From NCBI RefSeq assembly GCF_018304945.1, contig NZ_JAGQEE010000008.1, positions 124,001 to 188,000 of the forward strand: a stretch of 64,000 nucleotides of DNA. The letters run 5' to 3'. The position numbers and the translations under genes were made by a program. Source of the DNA: Collimonas humicola (GTDB taxonomy: Bacteria; Pseudomonadota; Gammaproteobacteria; Burkholderiales; Burkholderiaceae_D). Shown here in pieces: positions 8,803 through 18,131 of this stretch; within the stretch, counting starts at the first letter, position 1; the number at the start of each line of letters is the position of its first letter. A model generated the notes under the pieces. That model was not told where the DNA came from, did not search any database, and was given only the letters and a program-made list of their open reading frames with translations.

Positions 8803-9628
8803 CTGGTTCACGGATCGCCTCCATATCGGCCTGTCGCGCCAGGGCATCGCGGTATTGCATGCCAAGGGCGGCCGCCGCCCAAGCACCACCGTGCTCGCCG
8901 ACCACGCCTTTGCCACCGATGTCGCGGCCTCGCCGGAACAATTACTCGATGAAGTCCGCCAGGTGCTGGCAAATATCCAATGCCCGCGCCTGCCGACATC
9001 GGTCGTGTTATCGAACGATTGGGCACGGTTCTGGACCGTGACGCCGCCGGTCAATGCGGTACGTTTGTCCGATTGCCAGGCAGCGGCCCAGTTGCGTTTC
9101 CAGGCCTTGTTTGACGCGCCCCTTACCGGCTGGCAGATGGCGGCGGACTGGCAGATCGATGCACCCTTCCTGGCGTGCGCCATCCCCGACACCCTCCTCT
9201 CCCCTTTGCTGCAAGTGACGTCGGCATATCGGCTACGTTTAATCGAAGTGGCGCCGCAATTCATCATCGGCTGGAACCGCTGGCGCTCGGCGCTGCAGGC
9301 GGGAGTATGGTTTGGGGTAACGCATGACGACACCATTACGTTTGCAGCGATGGACAAAGGACAGCTTTGCACGATGCGTTCGGTCACCCGTCAGTTGCGC
9401 GACAGGGAACGGCATGGCTGGTTGCAGGAACAGCTCACCCGTGAAGCGTTGCGCCTGCAACTCCCGGCACCATCGGCGATACAACTCTGCGGACATCGAT
9501 CCACTTCATGGAGCAGTTCTGCCAGCGATGACCTGGCCGTCAGATGGCTGGGGACGCAGCCCGTGCATGCAGGCCATCCATCGCCTTCCACCCAGGTGAT
9601 CCTGGCCCACACCGGGGTGCGCCGATGA
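8795..9628 (+). CDS. PilM/GspL-like cytoplasmic assembly protein
   Basis: 277 residues with no signal peptide or clear membrane segment. Sequence recognition alone is weak (WFTDRLHIGLSRQGIAVL at the N-terminus resembles the start of an actin-like fold), so the call rests mainly on position: it follows gspE and precedes PilN-, PilO- and PilP-like genes. T2SS normally fuses the PilM- and PilN-like parts in GspL; here they appear as separate genes, as in type IV pili. It overlaps gspE by eight bases and the next gene as ATGA. Confidence 0.65.
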   Translation: MLDWFTDRLHIGLSRQGIAVLHAKGGRRPSTTVLADHAFATDVAASPEQLLDEVRQVLANIQCPRLPTSVVLSNDWARFWTVTPPVNAVRLSDCQAAAQLRFQALFDAPLTGWQMAADWQIDAPFLACAIPDTLLSPLLQVTSAYRLRLIEVAPQFIIGWNRWRSALQAGVWFGVTHDDTITFAAMDKGQLCTMRSVTRQLRDRERHGWLQEQLTREALRLQLPAPSAIQLCGHRSTSWSSSASDDLAVRWLGTQPVHAGHPSPSTQVILAHTGVRR

Positions 9629-10176
9629 TGAAAACGATTCGGATCGATTTTGCACCGCGTTCGCTGGCGCGCACCATCTCCCGCACCGGTTGGCGCAGTT
9701 GGCTCTGCGGCGCGTTGGCATTGGCACTGTGCCTGAGTGCTATTGCCATGACGGTGCGTCTGACGCAACAGCAACAACGCCAGCAAGCGCGCATTGACAG
9801 CGTGCTGGCGCAAACGAAGCAGCGCACGGCTGCGCAACCGGCCGCGCCCAAGCTCGTGGTGTCAGAGGGACAAGCCACTGCCGTCAATACCGCCATCCGG
9901 CAACTGAATTTGCCGTGGCGTGACCTGTTTGAGGCCATCGAGGGTGCCACGCCGACATCGATCGCCCTGCTCTCGCTGGAACCGGACGCCAAGCGGCAAG
10001 TGATCAGGGGACTGGCCGAAGCCAAGAATAGCGACGACATGGTGGACTATATCGCCCAGCTGAAGCAGCAGAAGCTGTTCACGGACGTGGTTTTGAATCG
10101 CCATGAAATGAACGACAAGGACGTCAATCGGCCGCTCCGCTTCCAGTTCCAGGCGCAATGGGGGAACCGGCCATGA
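9625..10176 (+). CDS. PilN-like inner-membrane assembly protein
   Basis: 183 residues from the ATG at 9625, which overlaps the preceding TGA. A short cytoplasmic N-terminus (MMKTIRIDFAPRS) is followed by one membrane segment (LCGALALALCLSAIAM, about residues 31-47), a Gln-rich coiled stretch and a periplasmic ferredoxin-like region. This is the usual PilN layout. It presumably pairs with the PilM-like and PilO-like neighbours. Assignment is by topology and gene order. Confidence 0.7.
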   Translation: MMKTIRIDFAPRSLARTISRTGWRSWLCGALALALCLSAIAMTVRLTQQQQRQQARIDSVLAQTKQRTAAQPAAPKLVVSEGQATAVNTAIRQLNLPWRDLFEAIEGATPTSIALLSLEPDAKRQVIRGLAEAKNSDDMVDYIAQLKQQKLFTDVVLNRHEMNDKDVNRPLRFQFQAQWGNRP

Positions 10177-10784
10177 GTTCCGTTTCACTGTTACAACTCG
10201 GGTGCCGACTGCGCCTGGCGCTCATGCGCATCGGTCTGGTGCATAGTTTCATCGGCTGCGCCCTGCTGCTTGGTCTCATTGGATGGTTGTGGGTGATCCC
10301 ACAGCTGCGCGCCGATGCCGATGCGCAGCAAGTGGCGCTGGTGCGCGCAAAGAGTACCTTGGCCGCTCCCCCGGCAGCTGCTGCCGTGCCGCCACAATCT
10401 GCTGCAGAAAGTCGTCTTCAGGCATTCTATGCAGCCCTGGCGCCAACGGCAGATGCTGAGCAGCACATTAAAACGCTCTTCGCCATCGCGGATCATCAGC
10501 ATTTGCAACTGAATCTGACCGACTACAAGATGGCCGCGAATCCGGATGGCCATTATCGGAGCTATCAACTGCAATTTCCCTTGTCCGGATCGTATGCAGC
10601 GATACGCCAGTTCTGTGAACAGCTGTTGCGGGAAATGCCGTTTGCATCATTAGACGAAATCAATTTCAAGCGGGATACCATCAATAGCGCGAAACTCGAC
10701 GCCAAATTGCGCATCACGCTGTACCTGGCAAATAAGCCTGAATCCAGTCAAGCGTCTGCGGCGAAGCAGGAGGTGGCGCGATGA
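10173..10784 (+). CDS. PilO-like inner-membrane assembly protein
   Basis: 203 residues from the ATG at 10173, which overlaps the preceding stop; a start five codons earlier is possible. One membrane segment (FIGCALLLGLIGWLWVI, about residues 28-44) is followed by an Ala/Gln-rich coiled region and a periplasmic domain with YRSYQLQFPLSGSYAAIRQF, similar in layout to PilO/GspM. It probably dimerises with the PilN-like protein below the secretin. Ends in an ATGA overlap. Confidence 0.7.
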   Translation: MSSVSLLQLGCRLRLALMRIGLVHSFIGCALLLGLIGWLWVIPQLRADADAQQVALVRAKSTLAAPPAAAAVPPQSAAESRLQAFYAALAPTADAEQHIKTLFAIADHQHLQLNLTDYKMAANPDGHYRSYQLQFPLSGSYAAIRQFCEQLLREMPFASLDEINFKRDTINSAKLDAKLRITLYLANKPESSQASAAKQEVAR

Positions 10785-11320
10785 AGCGACGTCACCTGCT
10801 CATGGTAGCCGGACTGATCGGCTCCGGCTGCCTGGTCGTCTTTGGCGACAAGACGCCAGCGACCTCGATTGCCGAGCCGGTGGCGCGGCCGGTGCCGGCA
10901 CGCTCTGCCGTTGTAGCCACAACTGAGGAGGCAACGGATAAATCCGATAAGGATAGCCAGCGCACGATACTCGCGCTGGTGCCACGCAGCGTGCTGCTGG
11001 ATCGCGCCGACATCGCGGCAGACAACACCCTGTTTGGCAACCAGACCTGGACGCCACCGCCTCCGGTAGTAGCGCCCGTCAAACCGCCTCCGCCGCCACC
11101 GCCCATGGCGCCGGCATTGCCGTTCACCTATATCGGCAAAAAGCTGGAAGGCAACCATTGGGAAATCTACCTGGCGCAGGGTGAACAAACCGTGATTGCC
11201 CGCGAAAAAGAGATCATTGGCGGCCTATACCGCGTCGACGCGATCAAGCCCCCCGTGATATCACTGACCTATCTGCCATTGAAGCAGGTTCAAACACTTA
11301 CTCTTGAAGGATTCGACTGA
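10781..11320 (+). CDS. PilP/GspC-like periplasmic linker protein
   Basis: 179 residues. An N-terminal hydrophobic segment with a Cys (LIGSGCLVVFGD) could be a membrane anchor or lipidation site. A low-complexity linker with a proline run (PVKPPPPPPPMAP) leads to a small beta domain (PFTYIGKKLEGNHWEIYLA ... IIGGLYRVDAI) of the kind that in PilP or the GspC homology region contacts the secretin N-domains. Directly upstream of, and overlapping by one base, the secretin gene. Confidence 0.65.
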   Translation: MKRRHLLMVAGLIGSGCLVVFGDKTPATSIAEPVARPVPARSAVVATTEEATDKSDKDSQRTILALVPRSVLLDRADIAADNTLFGNQTWTPPPPVVAPVKPPPPPPPMAPALPFTYIGKKLEGNHWEIYLAQGEQTVIAREKEIIGGLYRVDAIKPPVISLTYLPLKQVQTLTLEGFD

Positions 11321-13713
11321 TGGCAGGTCGTCCGTTTTTTTTATTGTTTAGTTCTCCAGCATCGCTACGCGGTGTCGTGCCGGCACGGCTGACCCCGTTC
11401 GCTGCTGCGGCCTTGTGCCTGCTGACCGGTGTCTTGCTGTCTGGGTGTGCTGCCCAAATGAGCTATCGCGACGGCAAGGAATTCATTGCCCACGACAAGA
11501 TCGAGGAAGGCCTGGCCAAATTCCAGGAAGCCAGCACCCAGGATCCGCAGAATTTCGAGTATCGCGTCGCCTACCTGCAAACGCGCGAACGCGCCGTCTC
11601 CGGTTACTTGAGCCAGGCGGATCGCTTAGCGTCGGCCGGCAAGCGCGCCGATGCAGAAAAACTGTATCAGCGAGTACTAGCGCTGGACGCCAGTAGCGAG
11701 CGGGCACAGGATGGCCTGCGCAAGCTCTCGATGTCGGACCGCCATGCTGTGCTGCTGAAGGAAGCGCAGGCCGCCTGGGCGAAGAAAGACAGTGAGTCCG
11801 CGCAATTCAAGCTGCGCACCATCTTGAATGAAAATCCGGACGATGCCGGCGCCCAAGCGTTTCGCCGCATGATGTCGGAGGCGCTGGTCAATCCGCCGCT
11901 GGAGTCGACCTTATCGGCCGCGTATAAAAAGAAGATTTCCATTGAATTCAAGGACGCGGCCTTGAAACAGGTGTTCGAGGTGATTGCTCGTACATCGGGC
12001 TTGAATTTCCTGTTCGACAAGGATGTCAAAAGCGATCAAAAGACCTCAATCTACTTGAAGAACAGCACCATCGAATCGGCCGTGCACTTCATGCTGCTCA
12101 CCAACCAGCTGGAGCAGCAGGTGCTGGATGCCAATACGATCCTGATTTACCCAAACACCTCGGCAAAGCAGAAAGACTACCAGGAGATGGTAGTCAAAAC
12201 ATTCTTCCTGACCAATGCCGACGCCAAAACAGTCGCTGCGACCCTGAAAGCCATCCTCAAGACCAAAGATGTCGTCATCGACGAAAAGCTCAACATGCTG
12301 ATCATGCGCGACTCGCCCGAGGTTATCAAGCTCGCAGAAAAGCTGGTCGCCTTGCATGACGTAGCAGAACCGGAAGTCATGCTGGAAGTCGAGATCCTGG
12401 AAGTTACCCGTACGCGGCTGCAGCAGCTGGGGATTCAATGGCCCAGCAGTTTGACGCTGACCCCGCTGTCGCTGAGCGGCAATGCTTCCAATGCCCTGAC
12501 CATGCGCGATCTGGGGCATCAGAATTCCGGCACGGTCAGCGTCGGCAACCCCAACGCCGTGGTCAATGCCAACGTGACCGATTCGGACGCCAATCTGCTG
12601 GCCAATCCCCGCATCCGCACCCGCAACCACGAAAAAGCCAAGATCCTGATCGGCCAGCGTGTGCCGAATATTACGACGACCGCGACCTCGACCGGCTTTG
12701 TGTCCGAGTCGATCAACTATGTCGATGTCGGGCTGACCCTGAATGTCGAACCGACCATTTACCTGGACAACGATGTCGCCATCAAGGTCTCCATGGAGGT
12801 CAGCAACATCATCAGCCAGATCACCACCAAAGGGGGATCCACTGCCTATCAGATCGGTACCCGCACCGCCAGCACGGTCCTGAGCCTCAAGGACGGCGAA
12901 ACCCAGGTATTGGCGGGCTTGATCAATGATGAAGACCGGCGCGGCGGCAACAAGCTGCCAGGGATCGGGGAGATCCCGATTCTGGGACGCCTGTTCGGCA
13001 CCTCGTCCGACAACAAGCAAAAGACGGAAATCGTGCTGTCGATCACGCCGCATCTGATTCGCAATATCCAGCGGCCGGATACCTCGCTGTCGGAATTCCG
13101 GTCGGGCACGGACACCAGCTTCCGGGTACGTCCGGAAGGCGGCGGTACGGCCCCGGCAGTAATCAGCGGCCCGGCGGCAGGCGATGCAACGAATGGCATG
13201 CCAGCAGCAGGAGTCAGCGGCTTGCCTGCGGTGCCGCAGATCCCCGGCAGCACGCCAGCGGCGGCCGGCGCGGGTGGTGTTCCTGGCGCGGCATTGACTG
13301 GCTCCCAGTTGCAATGGCAAGGTCCGGCGCAGGTCAAGGCCGGCGGCTTGTTTGCGGTGCAGCTGATGATGCAGTCGGATCAGCCGGTCACCAGCTTGCC
13401 GATGGCGGTCAACTTTGATCCGCAGGTGCTGCAAGTGGTGAATATCACCGAAGGGGATTTTTTAAAACAAGGCGGCGCGCAAACCAGTTTTAATAGCAAG
13501 GTCGACAATGGCGGCAAGATCCTGATGACGGGCACGCGTTCCGGGGACGGCGGCTCCACCGCACTCGGCACGATTGCGACCATCAATTTTAAAGCGCTGA
13601 CGACTGCCGATGCCGCCCAGGTGCAGCTGCTGACCCTGGCCGCCGTGGGCGCCAAGGGAAGCCAGGTGAACGTGCCTCTACCAAAGGCGTATCAGGTGCA
13701 AGTCCAGCCATGA
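11320..13713 (+). CDS. gspD: GspD-like secretin lipoprotein with C-terminal cohesin-like domain
   Basis: 797 residues. A lipobox LLSGC places the lipidated Cys at residue 43. Residues ~55-190 look like TPR repeats ([21 protein letters not shown]). An N-domain ([20 protein letters not shown]) and a second one precede the secretin core with [22 protein letters not shown] and [15 protein letters not shown]. After a Gly/Pro/Ala linker, residues ~665-797 resemble a cohesin domain ([50 protein letters not shown]). It forms the outer-membrane channel; the extra domain may bind substrate or wall-associated partners (inference). Coupled to the next gene by ATGA. Confidence 0.92.
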   Translation: MAGRPFFLLFSSPASLRGVVPARLTPFAAAALCLLTGVLLSGCAAQMSYRDGKEFIAHDKIEEGLAKFQEASTQDPQNFEYRVAYLQTRERAVSGYLSQADRLASAGKRADAEKLYQRVLALDASSERAQDGLRKLSMSDRHAVLLKEAQAAWAKKDSESAQFKLRTILNENPDDAGAQAFRRMMSEALVNPPLESTLSAAYKKKISIEFKDAALKQVFEVIARTSGLNFLFDKDVKSDQKTSIYLKNSTIESAVHFMLLTNQLEQQVLDANTILIYPNTSAKQKDYQEMVVKTFFLTNADAKTVAATLKAILKTKDVVIDEKLNMLIMRDSPEVIKLAEKLVALHDVAEPEVMLEVEILEVTRTRLQQLGIQWPSSLTLTPLSLSGNASNALTMRDLGHQNSGTVSVGNPNAVVNANVTDSDANLLANPRIRTRNHEKAKILIGQRVPNITTTATSTGFVSESINYVDVGLTLNVEPTIYLDNDVAIKVSMEVSNIISQITTKGGSTAYQIGTRTASTVLSLKDGETQVLAGLINDEDRRGGNKLPGIGEIPILGRLFGTSSDNKQKTEIVLSITPHLIRNIQRPDTSLSEFRSGTDTSFRVRPEGGGTAPAVISGPAAGDATNGMPAAGVSGLPAVPQIPGSTPAAAGAGGVPGAALTGSQLQWQGPAQVKAGGLFAVQLMMQSDQPVTSLPMAVNFDPQVLQVVNITEGDFLKQGGAQTSFNSKVDNGGKILMTGTRSGDGGSTALGTIATINFKALTTADAAQVQLLTLAAVGAKGSQVNVPLPKAYQVQVQP

Positions 13714-14192
13714 TGGCCAGCCTGCGCGCCCGTGGTTTCACGCTGATCGAGTTATTGATCACGCTTGCCATCCTCGCGGTCCTGGCTGGTGTCGCCGTGC
13801 CGCTGGCGCAAGTGGCGATGCAGCGCCATCAGGAACAGGAGCTGCGCCGCGCCTTATGGGAAATCCGAGGTGGCATCGATGCCTACAAGCGCGCCAGCGA
13901 CGAAGGACGCATCCCCAAAGCGGTCGGCGCCAGTGGTTATCCGAGTACGCTGGCGATACTAGTAGAGGGACAGCCGGATCAACGCGATCCGAAGCGTTCC
14001 AAAATCTTCTTTCTGCGTCGGATTCCATCGGACCCGATGAATACGGACAACCCGGATGACCCGGCAGCGTCCTGGGGCAAGCGCAGTTACGCCAGCGAAG
14101 CCAATGATCCCAAAGAGGGGGACGATGTCTATGACGTCTATTCAACCTCGTCCAAGGTCGGCCTGAACGGCGTGCCCTACAGAAAATGGTGA
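13710..14192 (+). CDS. Pseudopilin (GspG/H-like)
   Basis: 160 residues. The type III signal [20 protein letters not shown] has Glu at +5 and a short basic leader, followed by a soluble domain ([49 protein letters not shown]). It is probably a pseudopilus component exported and assembled by the upstream machine. Overlaps the secretin gene by four bases. Confidence 0.85.
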   Translation: MMASLRARGFTLIELLITLAILAVLAGVAVPLAQVAMQRHQEQELRRALWEIRGGIDAYKRASDEGRIPKAVGASGYPSTLAILVEGQPDQRDPKRSKIFFLRRIPSDPMNTDNPDDPAASWGKRSYASEANDPKEGDDVYDVYSTSSKVGLNGVPYRKW

Positions 14193-14196
14193 TGCC

Positions 14197-14631
14197 GTGA
14201 TAGTTCACTTTCCATCGACATCGCACAAGAAGCTGGCCTCGTCATCAGGCAAAGCCACACTACGCCATCGCGGTTTCACGCTGATTGAATTATTGGTGGT
14301 CCTGGCGATTGTGGCCTTGCTGGCGACGATCGCCTTGCCGCGTTACTTTCAAAGCATCGATACGGCCAAAGAAGCCATCCTTCAAGAAAACCTGCGGCTC
14401 ACGCGCGATACCATCGACAAATTCTATGGCGACACCGGACGCTATCCGGACTCGCTCAATGAACTGGTGCAAAAGAAGTATTTACGCGCCCTGCCGCTGG
14501 ATCCGATCCTGGCCAGCAGCACCGCCTGGGTGATTGTGCCGCCGGACGACACTGCCAAGGGGAATGTCTACAGCATCAGAAGCAGCGCGCCGGGCAATAA
14601 TCGCGCTGGCAAACCGTTCTCTAGCTTGTAG
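14197..14631 (+). CDS. Pseudopilin (GspG-like)
   Basis: 144 residues starting with GTG at 14197, four bases after the preceding stop. A ~25-residue leader precedes the cleavage site [20 protein letters not shown] (Glu at +5). The globular part has the GspG-like RYPDSLNELVQKKYLRALPLDP element. It lacks the long Ca loop of the first GspG, so it is probably a minor or alternative pseudopilin. Confidence 0.85.
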   Translation: MIVHFPSTSHKKLASSSGKATLRHRGFTLIELLVVLAIVALLATIALPRYFQSIDTAKEAILQENLRLTRDTIDKFYGDTGRYPDSLNELVQKKYLRALPLDPILASSTAWVIVPPDDTAKGNVYSIRSSAPGNNRAGKPFSSL

Positions 14632-14634
14632 ATC

Positions 14635-15138
14635 ATGACAGCACTTCGCACCAGACACACACGAACGCCACGCTGCCGGCATGCTGGATTTACCTATCTG
14701 GGCGTGTTGATCATGGTAGCGATTCTGGGTATCGCCTCCGTGGCGTCCCTGCAAATCGGCTCGTTGCTGCAACGCCGTGCGGCCGAAGAAGAATTGCTGC
14801 GGATCGGCAGCGCATTTCAGAACGCCTTGATCGCGTACAGCAACGCGACCCCACCTGGACAGTCGCATGGTCCTCGCTCATTGGATGAGCTATTGAAGGA
14901 TCCGCGCTATCCGGGGATACGTCGGTATCTACGGCAATTGTATGTGGATCCATTGACCGGGAAAAGCGAATGGGGCGTCGTAGAATCCCCAGAGAATAGC
15001 AGCATTATTGGGGTGTTCAGCTTGTCTGAAGCCACCCCAATCAAGATCGCCAATTTTGAATCAGAGTTTGCCGATTTTACGGGGAAAACGTCGTATCGGG
15101 ATTGGCAGTTTATTGTGCCAGCAAATTTGCCTCACTAA
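14635..15138 (+). CDS. Atypical pseudopilin lacking Glu+5
   Basis: 167 residues. The prepilin-like segment HAGFTYLGVLIMVAILGI has the Gly before the cleavage site and Phe at +1 but Gly instead of Glu at +5. In T2SS this is typical of the tip pseudopilin GspK, although GspK is usually twice as long. The rest (RRAAEEELLRIGSAFQNAL, PRYPGIRRYLRQLYVDPLTG) resembles minor pseudopilins. Last gene of the operon; no terminator-like hairpin was obvious downstream. Confidence 0.8.
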   Translation: MTALRTRHTRTPRCRHAGFTYLGVLIMVAILGIASVASLQIGSLLQRRAAEEELLRIGSAFQNALIAYSNATPPGQSHGPRSLDELLKDPRYPGIRRYLRQLYVDPLTGKSEWGVVESPENSSIIGVFSLSEATPIKIANFESEFADFTGKTSYRDWQFIVPANLPH

Positions 15139-15332
15139 GCCAAACATTATCTCGATGCTTATCTAAGCCTCCCTTCCAGACAGAAACGGGTTCCAGATCA
15201 CTGAAAACCTGTTGATCGCATCATCCACACATTACTGGGACGCATTGGCATCCATGGCAGTCAAATGTAACTCCGAATTTGGGAGGCACGACATTCGCCC
15301 CTCACCCCAATTTTTATGCCTTCGAATTCTCT

Positions 15333-15344
15333 CCCCCCCCCCCC
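15333..15344. repeat. Homopolymeric C tract (12 C)
   Basis: A run of twelve C (G on the other strand) lies in the 242-base convergent gap between the pseudopilin operon and the TPR gene, 36 bases beyond the TPR stop codon. Nothing else was recognised in this gap. Such tracts can slip during replication. Confidence 0.9.
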
Positions 15345-15380
15345 GAGAAATCTACTGGCAATCGCTAGCTCACGACGAGA

Positions 15381-15818
15381 TTACCTAGAAGTTAGCAATA
15401 CATCATATTCGTCGAGCGCTTCTCTAAGTTCATCTATTACATCGCGTCCATTTGCACCATCTATGCGAAGAATACTAATTAGCTCTTCATATAAAATTAG
15501 AGCTTCCTTTTTTTCTCCGCGATCTTTCAAGTGATCGGCAAGATCTTTTAGCGCTAAAGTATTTTTCGAATCTATTGAGAGAATTTTTTCGTAGCACGCT
15601 CTTGCCAAACTTAATTGAATATTACTTTGTGTTGTTGGGATTTCGTCAAATTCTGCCGAAATCCACAATTCAATAGTATTACCCTTTAATCTCAGAGCAT
15701 CTATGTCGTCAGGAAACTGATTTAAAATTAAGTCAACAATTCTCAGCGCCGCTTCATAGTCACCAGACAGCGCTGCCATTTTCGCTTCTTCAAGCTTACT
15801 AATGCGGTCAAATTCCAT
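15381..15818 (-). CDS. Small TPR protein, candidate immunity gene of the RHS toxin
   Basis: 145 residues, soluble, acidic, without a signal peptide. Helical TPR-type repeats are visible: ALSGDYEAALRIVDLIL, LARACYEKILSIDSKN and DRGEKKEALILYEEL. The DNA is clearly more AT-rich than the secretion operon. It starts directly after the stop of the RHS core gene (ATG at 15818, stop ending at 15819), the classic place for a cognate immunity gene. The immunity role is inferred from position only; TPR proteins have many other roles. Confidence 0.75.
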   Translation of the reverse strand: MEFDRISKLEEAKMAALSGDYEAALRIVDLILNQFPDDIDALRLKGNTIELWISAEFDEIPTTQSNIQLSLARACYEKILSIDSKNTLALKDLADHLKDRGEKKEALILYEELISILRIDGANGRDVIDELREALDEYDVLLTSR

Positions 15819-18131
15819 TTAGAATGACCCCGCATTTGGATCAATTATTTCTCCGCCAAGGTCTTCGAACGCCTTACATGCCATCATATCCCCCGCCAGA
15901 CATTGGACTCTTACGACTGCCATGGTAACTTCTTCAAGAAATGGTGGGCAAAAAGATTTAGTAAAGCCCCGCTTGGCCACTTTAATCCAACCTTTTAGAA
16001 ATCTCTTCCGTACTGGCGATGCGCTCGGATCCTTGAGAATATCTTCAGCACGTTGGACGGCTGCGGATACTTCAGCTTTTGTACTATTTTTCGTAATTCC
16101 CGCTACCGCGGAATCACTACCGCCAATACTAGATTGGCCCTGAACTTTACTATTACCAGATTGATCAAAATACTTCACAGGATTTCCATCAACATAGCTA
16201 TATGTATTCATACCCCCATTTAATCCAATCGGATCCGACTGAACATACCGTCCCAACTGTGGATCGTAATCGCGATTGATATTGTAGAAGTTGTTGGTCT
16301 CTTTATCATACAACTGCCCCGGAAAGCGTTGGTTGTAGGTGAAAGTTCCTAGGCTGCTCGGGTTCTGATCTGGGGGTTGTAGTCCAAACGGATCCGCGTT
16401 GTCCCAGCGCCAAACCATCTGATTGTCGGTTGCCTGCGTAATCACCCGTGGCGTATTGATGTGGTCCGCATAGACATAATAGATGTTGGTTGCGGTGACT
16501 TGGCTTGTTCCTGTTCCCGTGGTCGTTTGTTTCAGTACTGCGACAGGCAAGTCGCCCAAATACACCGTCTCCTCAATTGCCTGCTGATTAGAATCGTACT
16601 CGCCAATCAGATGACTTTGCTCGTCATATATGTAGCTATTGCTGCCAGTTGGAATAATGGAATTTTGTCCGCTTTTTTGAACCCGCTGATCTATACCGTT
16701 GTGTGTGTAATTGATTGTAATACCGGCAGCTGAGGCAGTCACCATCCGGCCGCGATCATTATAGGTATAGCTAATGGTGCCGTCGTTGGTCAGATTGCCC
16801 ACCGCATCGTAGGTGTTGCTCTTCGCCGGTGTCGGCCCCGTCGTGGCCGTCAGCTGATTGCTGTTCGCAGCAATCGTGTTGGTGTAGCTGCCAGCACCGA
16901 AGGTGGCCTGGGTACGATTGCCGTTCTGGTCATATTGAAAGCTCTGGGTATTGGTACTGCTGCTGCCCGTGACGGAGTTAAGCCGGTCCAGGTTGTCATA
17001 GCCGTAGCTTTGGTTGAAGTTGGCCGGTGCGCTATTGCCAGTGCCCGTGCCGCTGTGGCTAGTCGCAGTGATCCGGCTGGCCGCATCGTAGCTGATCGTC
17101 CGGTTGGTGCCGTTGCTTAAAGCATTTCCCAGCGGGTAGCTGGTGACACGACCATCCAGGTCAATGCCCCTGGCATAGGTGTTCGTGCTGGTACTGCTGC
17201 TATTGCCCCAGGTCCAGGCATTCACAGGACCGAAGGCTTGATAGCCGATACCGGTCAATAAAGGGATGGTGCTGCCGGTATTGGTGCCACCACCGGTGGT
17301 ATTGGTCGGATTCAGGGTCAGACTATTGATCCGCCCTGCCGCGTCATAGCCGTAGTTGATCCGGTTGCCGCTGGGGTAAGTGGTGCTGATCAATTTACCG
17401 GTGGTAGTGCCGCTGCTGCCATAGGCGTAGCTGAGCGTGCTGCTGGCGCCAGTGCTGCTGAGCGTCTGCACCTTGGTCAGCAAGCGGCCGAAGCCGTCAT
17501 AGGCATAGGTGGTCTGACCGGAGCCGTCGATCATCCGGGTCAGGTGGCCGATAGCGTTCGGGGCGCCTGTTGATCCCCCATCGTATTCAAACTGGGTGGG
17601 AGTACCGCTGGCATAGCTGATCTGGGTCAGGCGGTTGAGGGCGTCGTAGCTATAGCTGGTGGTCTTGCCACGGGCATCGGTACGGGTCTTCAGGTTGCCG
17701 GCGGCATCATAGGTTTTACTGGTGCTGCCGGTATCGGGACTGGTGAGCGCGTTCTGGTTACCCAGGCCATCGACGGTATAGCTGGTTACCAGATTTCTCG
17801 GATCGGTGACGGTGCTGAGCTGGTCCTGGCCGTCATAGGTAAAACTGACGGTGGGGCTGGCGCCGCCTGCAGCCGGAACCGGTTGGACTTGCTGGATCAG
17901 GCGTCCCAGCGGATCGTAGCTTTGGGTGGTGATGTTCCCCAGGGGATCGGTGGTCTTGGTTCGATTGCCCATGGCATCGTATTCATAGCTGGTGGTCGTA
18001 TTCTGGACCGCTTGCGCCTGTGCTGCCGTGCCATTCACGCTACCCAGCAGCGGGCTGTAGGCCAGCGTGAACAGGACCGCACTGGCCAGAGTCTTGATAC
18101 TTGATTGTTTCCCCATGAAACGCCCTCTCAT
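15819..18131 (-). CDS. RHS core protein with variable C-terminal (toxin-like) tail
   Basis: 770 residues; starts with an ATGA overlap, with an alternative ATG at 18116 (MGKQSSIKT) just before a Sec signal peptide ending TAAQAQA. About twenty YD repeats follow. The RHS core is near residues 590-660: FPGQLYDKETNNFYN, YDPQLGRYVQSDPIG, LNGGMNTYSYVDGNPV and FDQSGN, where Asp is kept but Pro is replaced in the usual DPxG. The last ~110 residues are unrelated to RHS, AT-rich and of unknown fold (KRFLKGWIKVAKRGF, two Cys). By family analogy this is the polymorphic toxin tail, cleaved and held inside the shell. Only this gene of the array has core and tail. Confidence 0.9.
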   Translation of the reverse strand: MRGRFMGKQSSIKTLASAVLFTLAYSPLLGSVNGTAAQAQAVQNTTTSYEYDAMGNRTKTTDPLGNITTQSYDPLGRLIQQVQPVPAAGGASPTVSFTYDGQDQLSTVTDPRNLVTSYTVDGLGNQNALTSPDTGSTSKTYDAAGNLKTRTDARGKTTSYSYDALNRLTQISYASGTPTQFEYDGGSTGAPNAIGHLTRMIDGSGQTTYAYDGFGRLLTKVQTLSSTGASSTLSYAYGSSGTTTGKLISTTYPSGNRINYGYDAAGRINSLTLNPTNTTGGGTNTGSTIPLLTGIGYQAFGPVNAWTWGNSSSTSTNTYARGIDLDGRVTSYPLGNALSNGTNRTISYDAASRITATSHSGTGTGNSAPANFNQSYGYDNLDRLNSVTGSSSTNTQSFQYDQNGNRTQATFGAGSYTNTIAANSNQLTATTGPTPAKSNTYDAVGNLTNDGTISYTYNDRGRMVTASAAGITINYTHNGIDQRVQKSGQNSIIPTGSNSYIYDEQSHLIGEYDSNQQAIEETVYLGDLPVAVLKQTTTGTGTSQVTATNIYYVYADHINTPRVITQATDNQMVWRWDNADPFGLQPPDQNPSSLGTFTYNQRFPGQLYDKETNNFYNINRDYDPQLGRYVQSDPIGLNGGMNTYSYVDGNPVKYFDQSGNSKVQGQSSIGGSDSAVAGITKNSTKAEVSAAVQRAEDILKDPSASPVRKRFLKGWIKVAKRGFTKSFCPPFLEEVTMAVVRVQCLAGDMMACKAFEDLGGEIIDPNAGSF

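Noticed and set aside
12046-13434. 462-codon minus-strand ORF opposite the secretin gene
   Set aside because: Shadow of a high-GC gene: no domain, His/Gln/Arg-rich composition, and the plus-strand frame is an unmistakable secretin.
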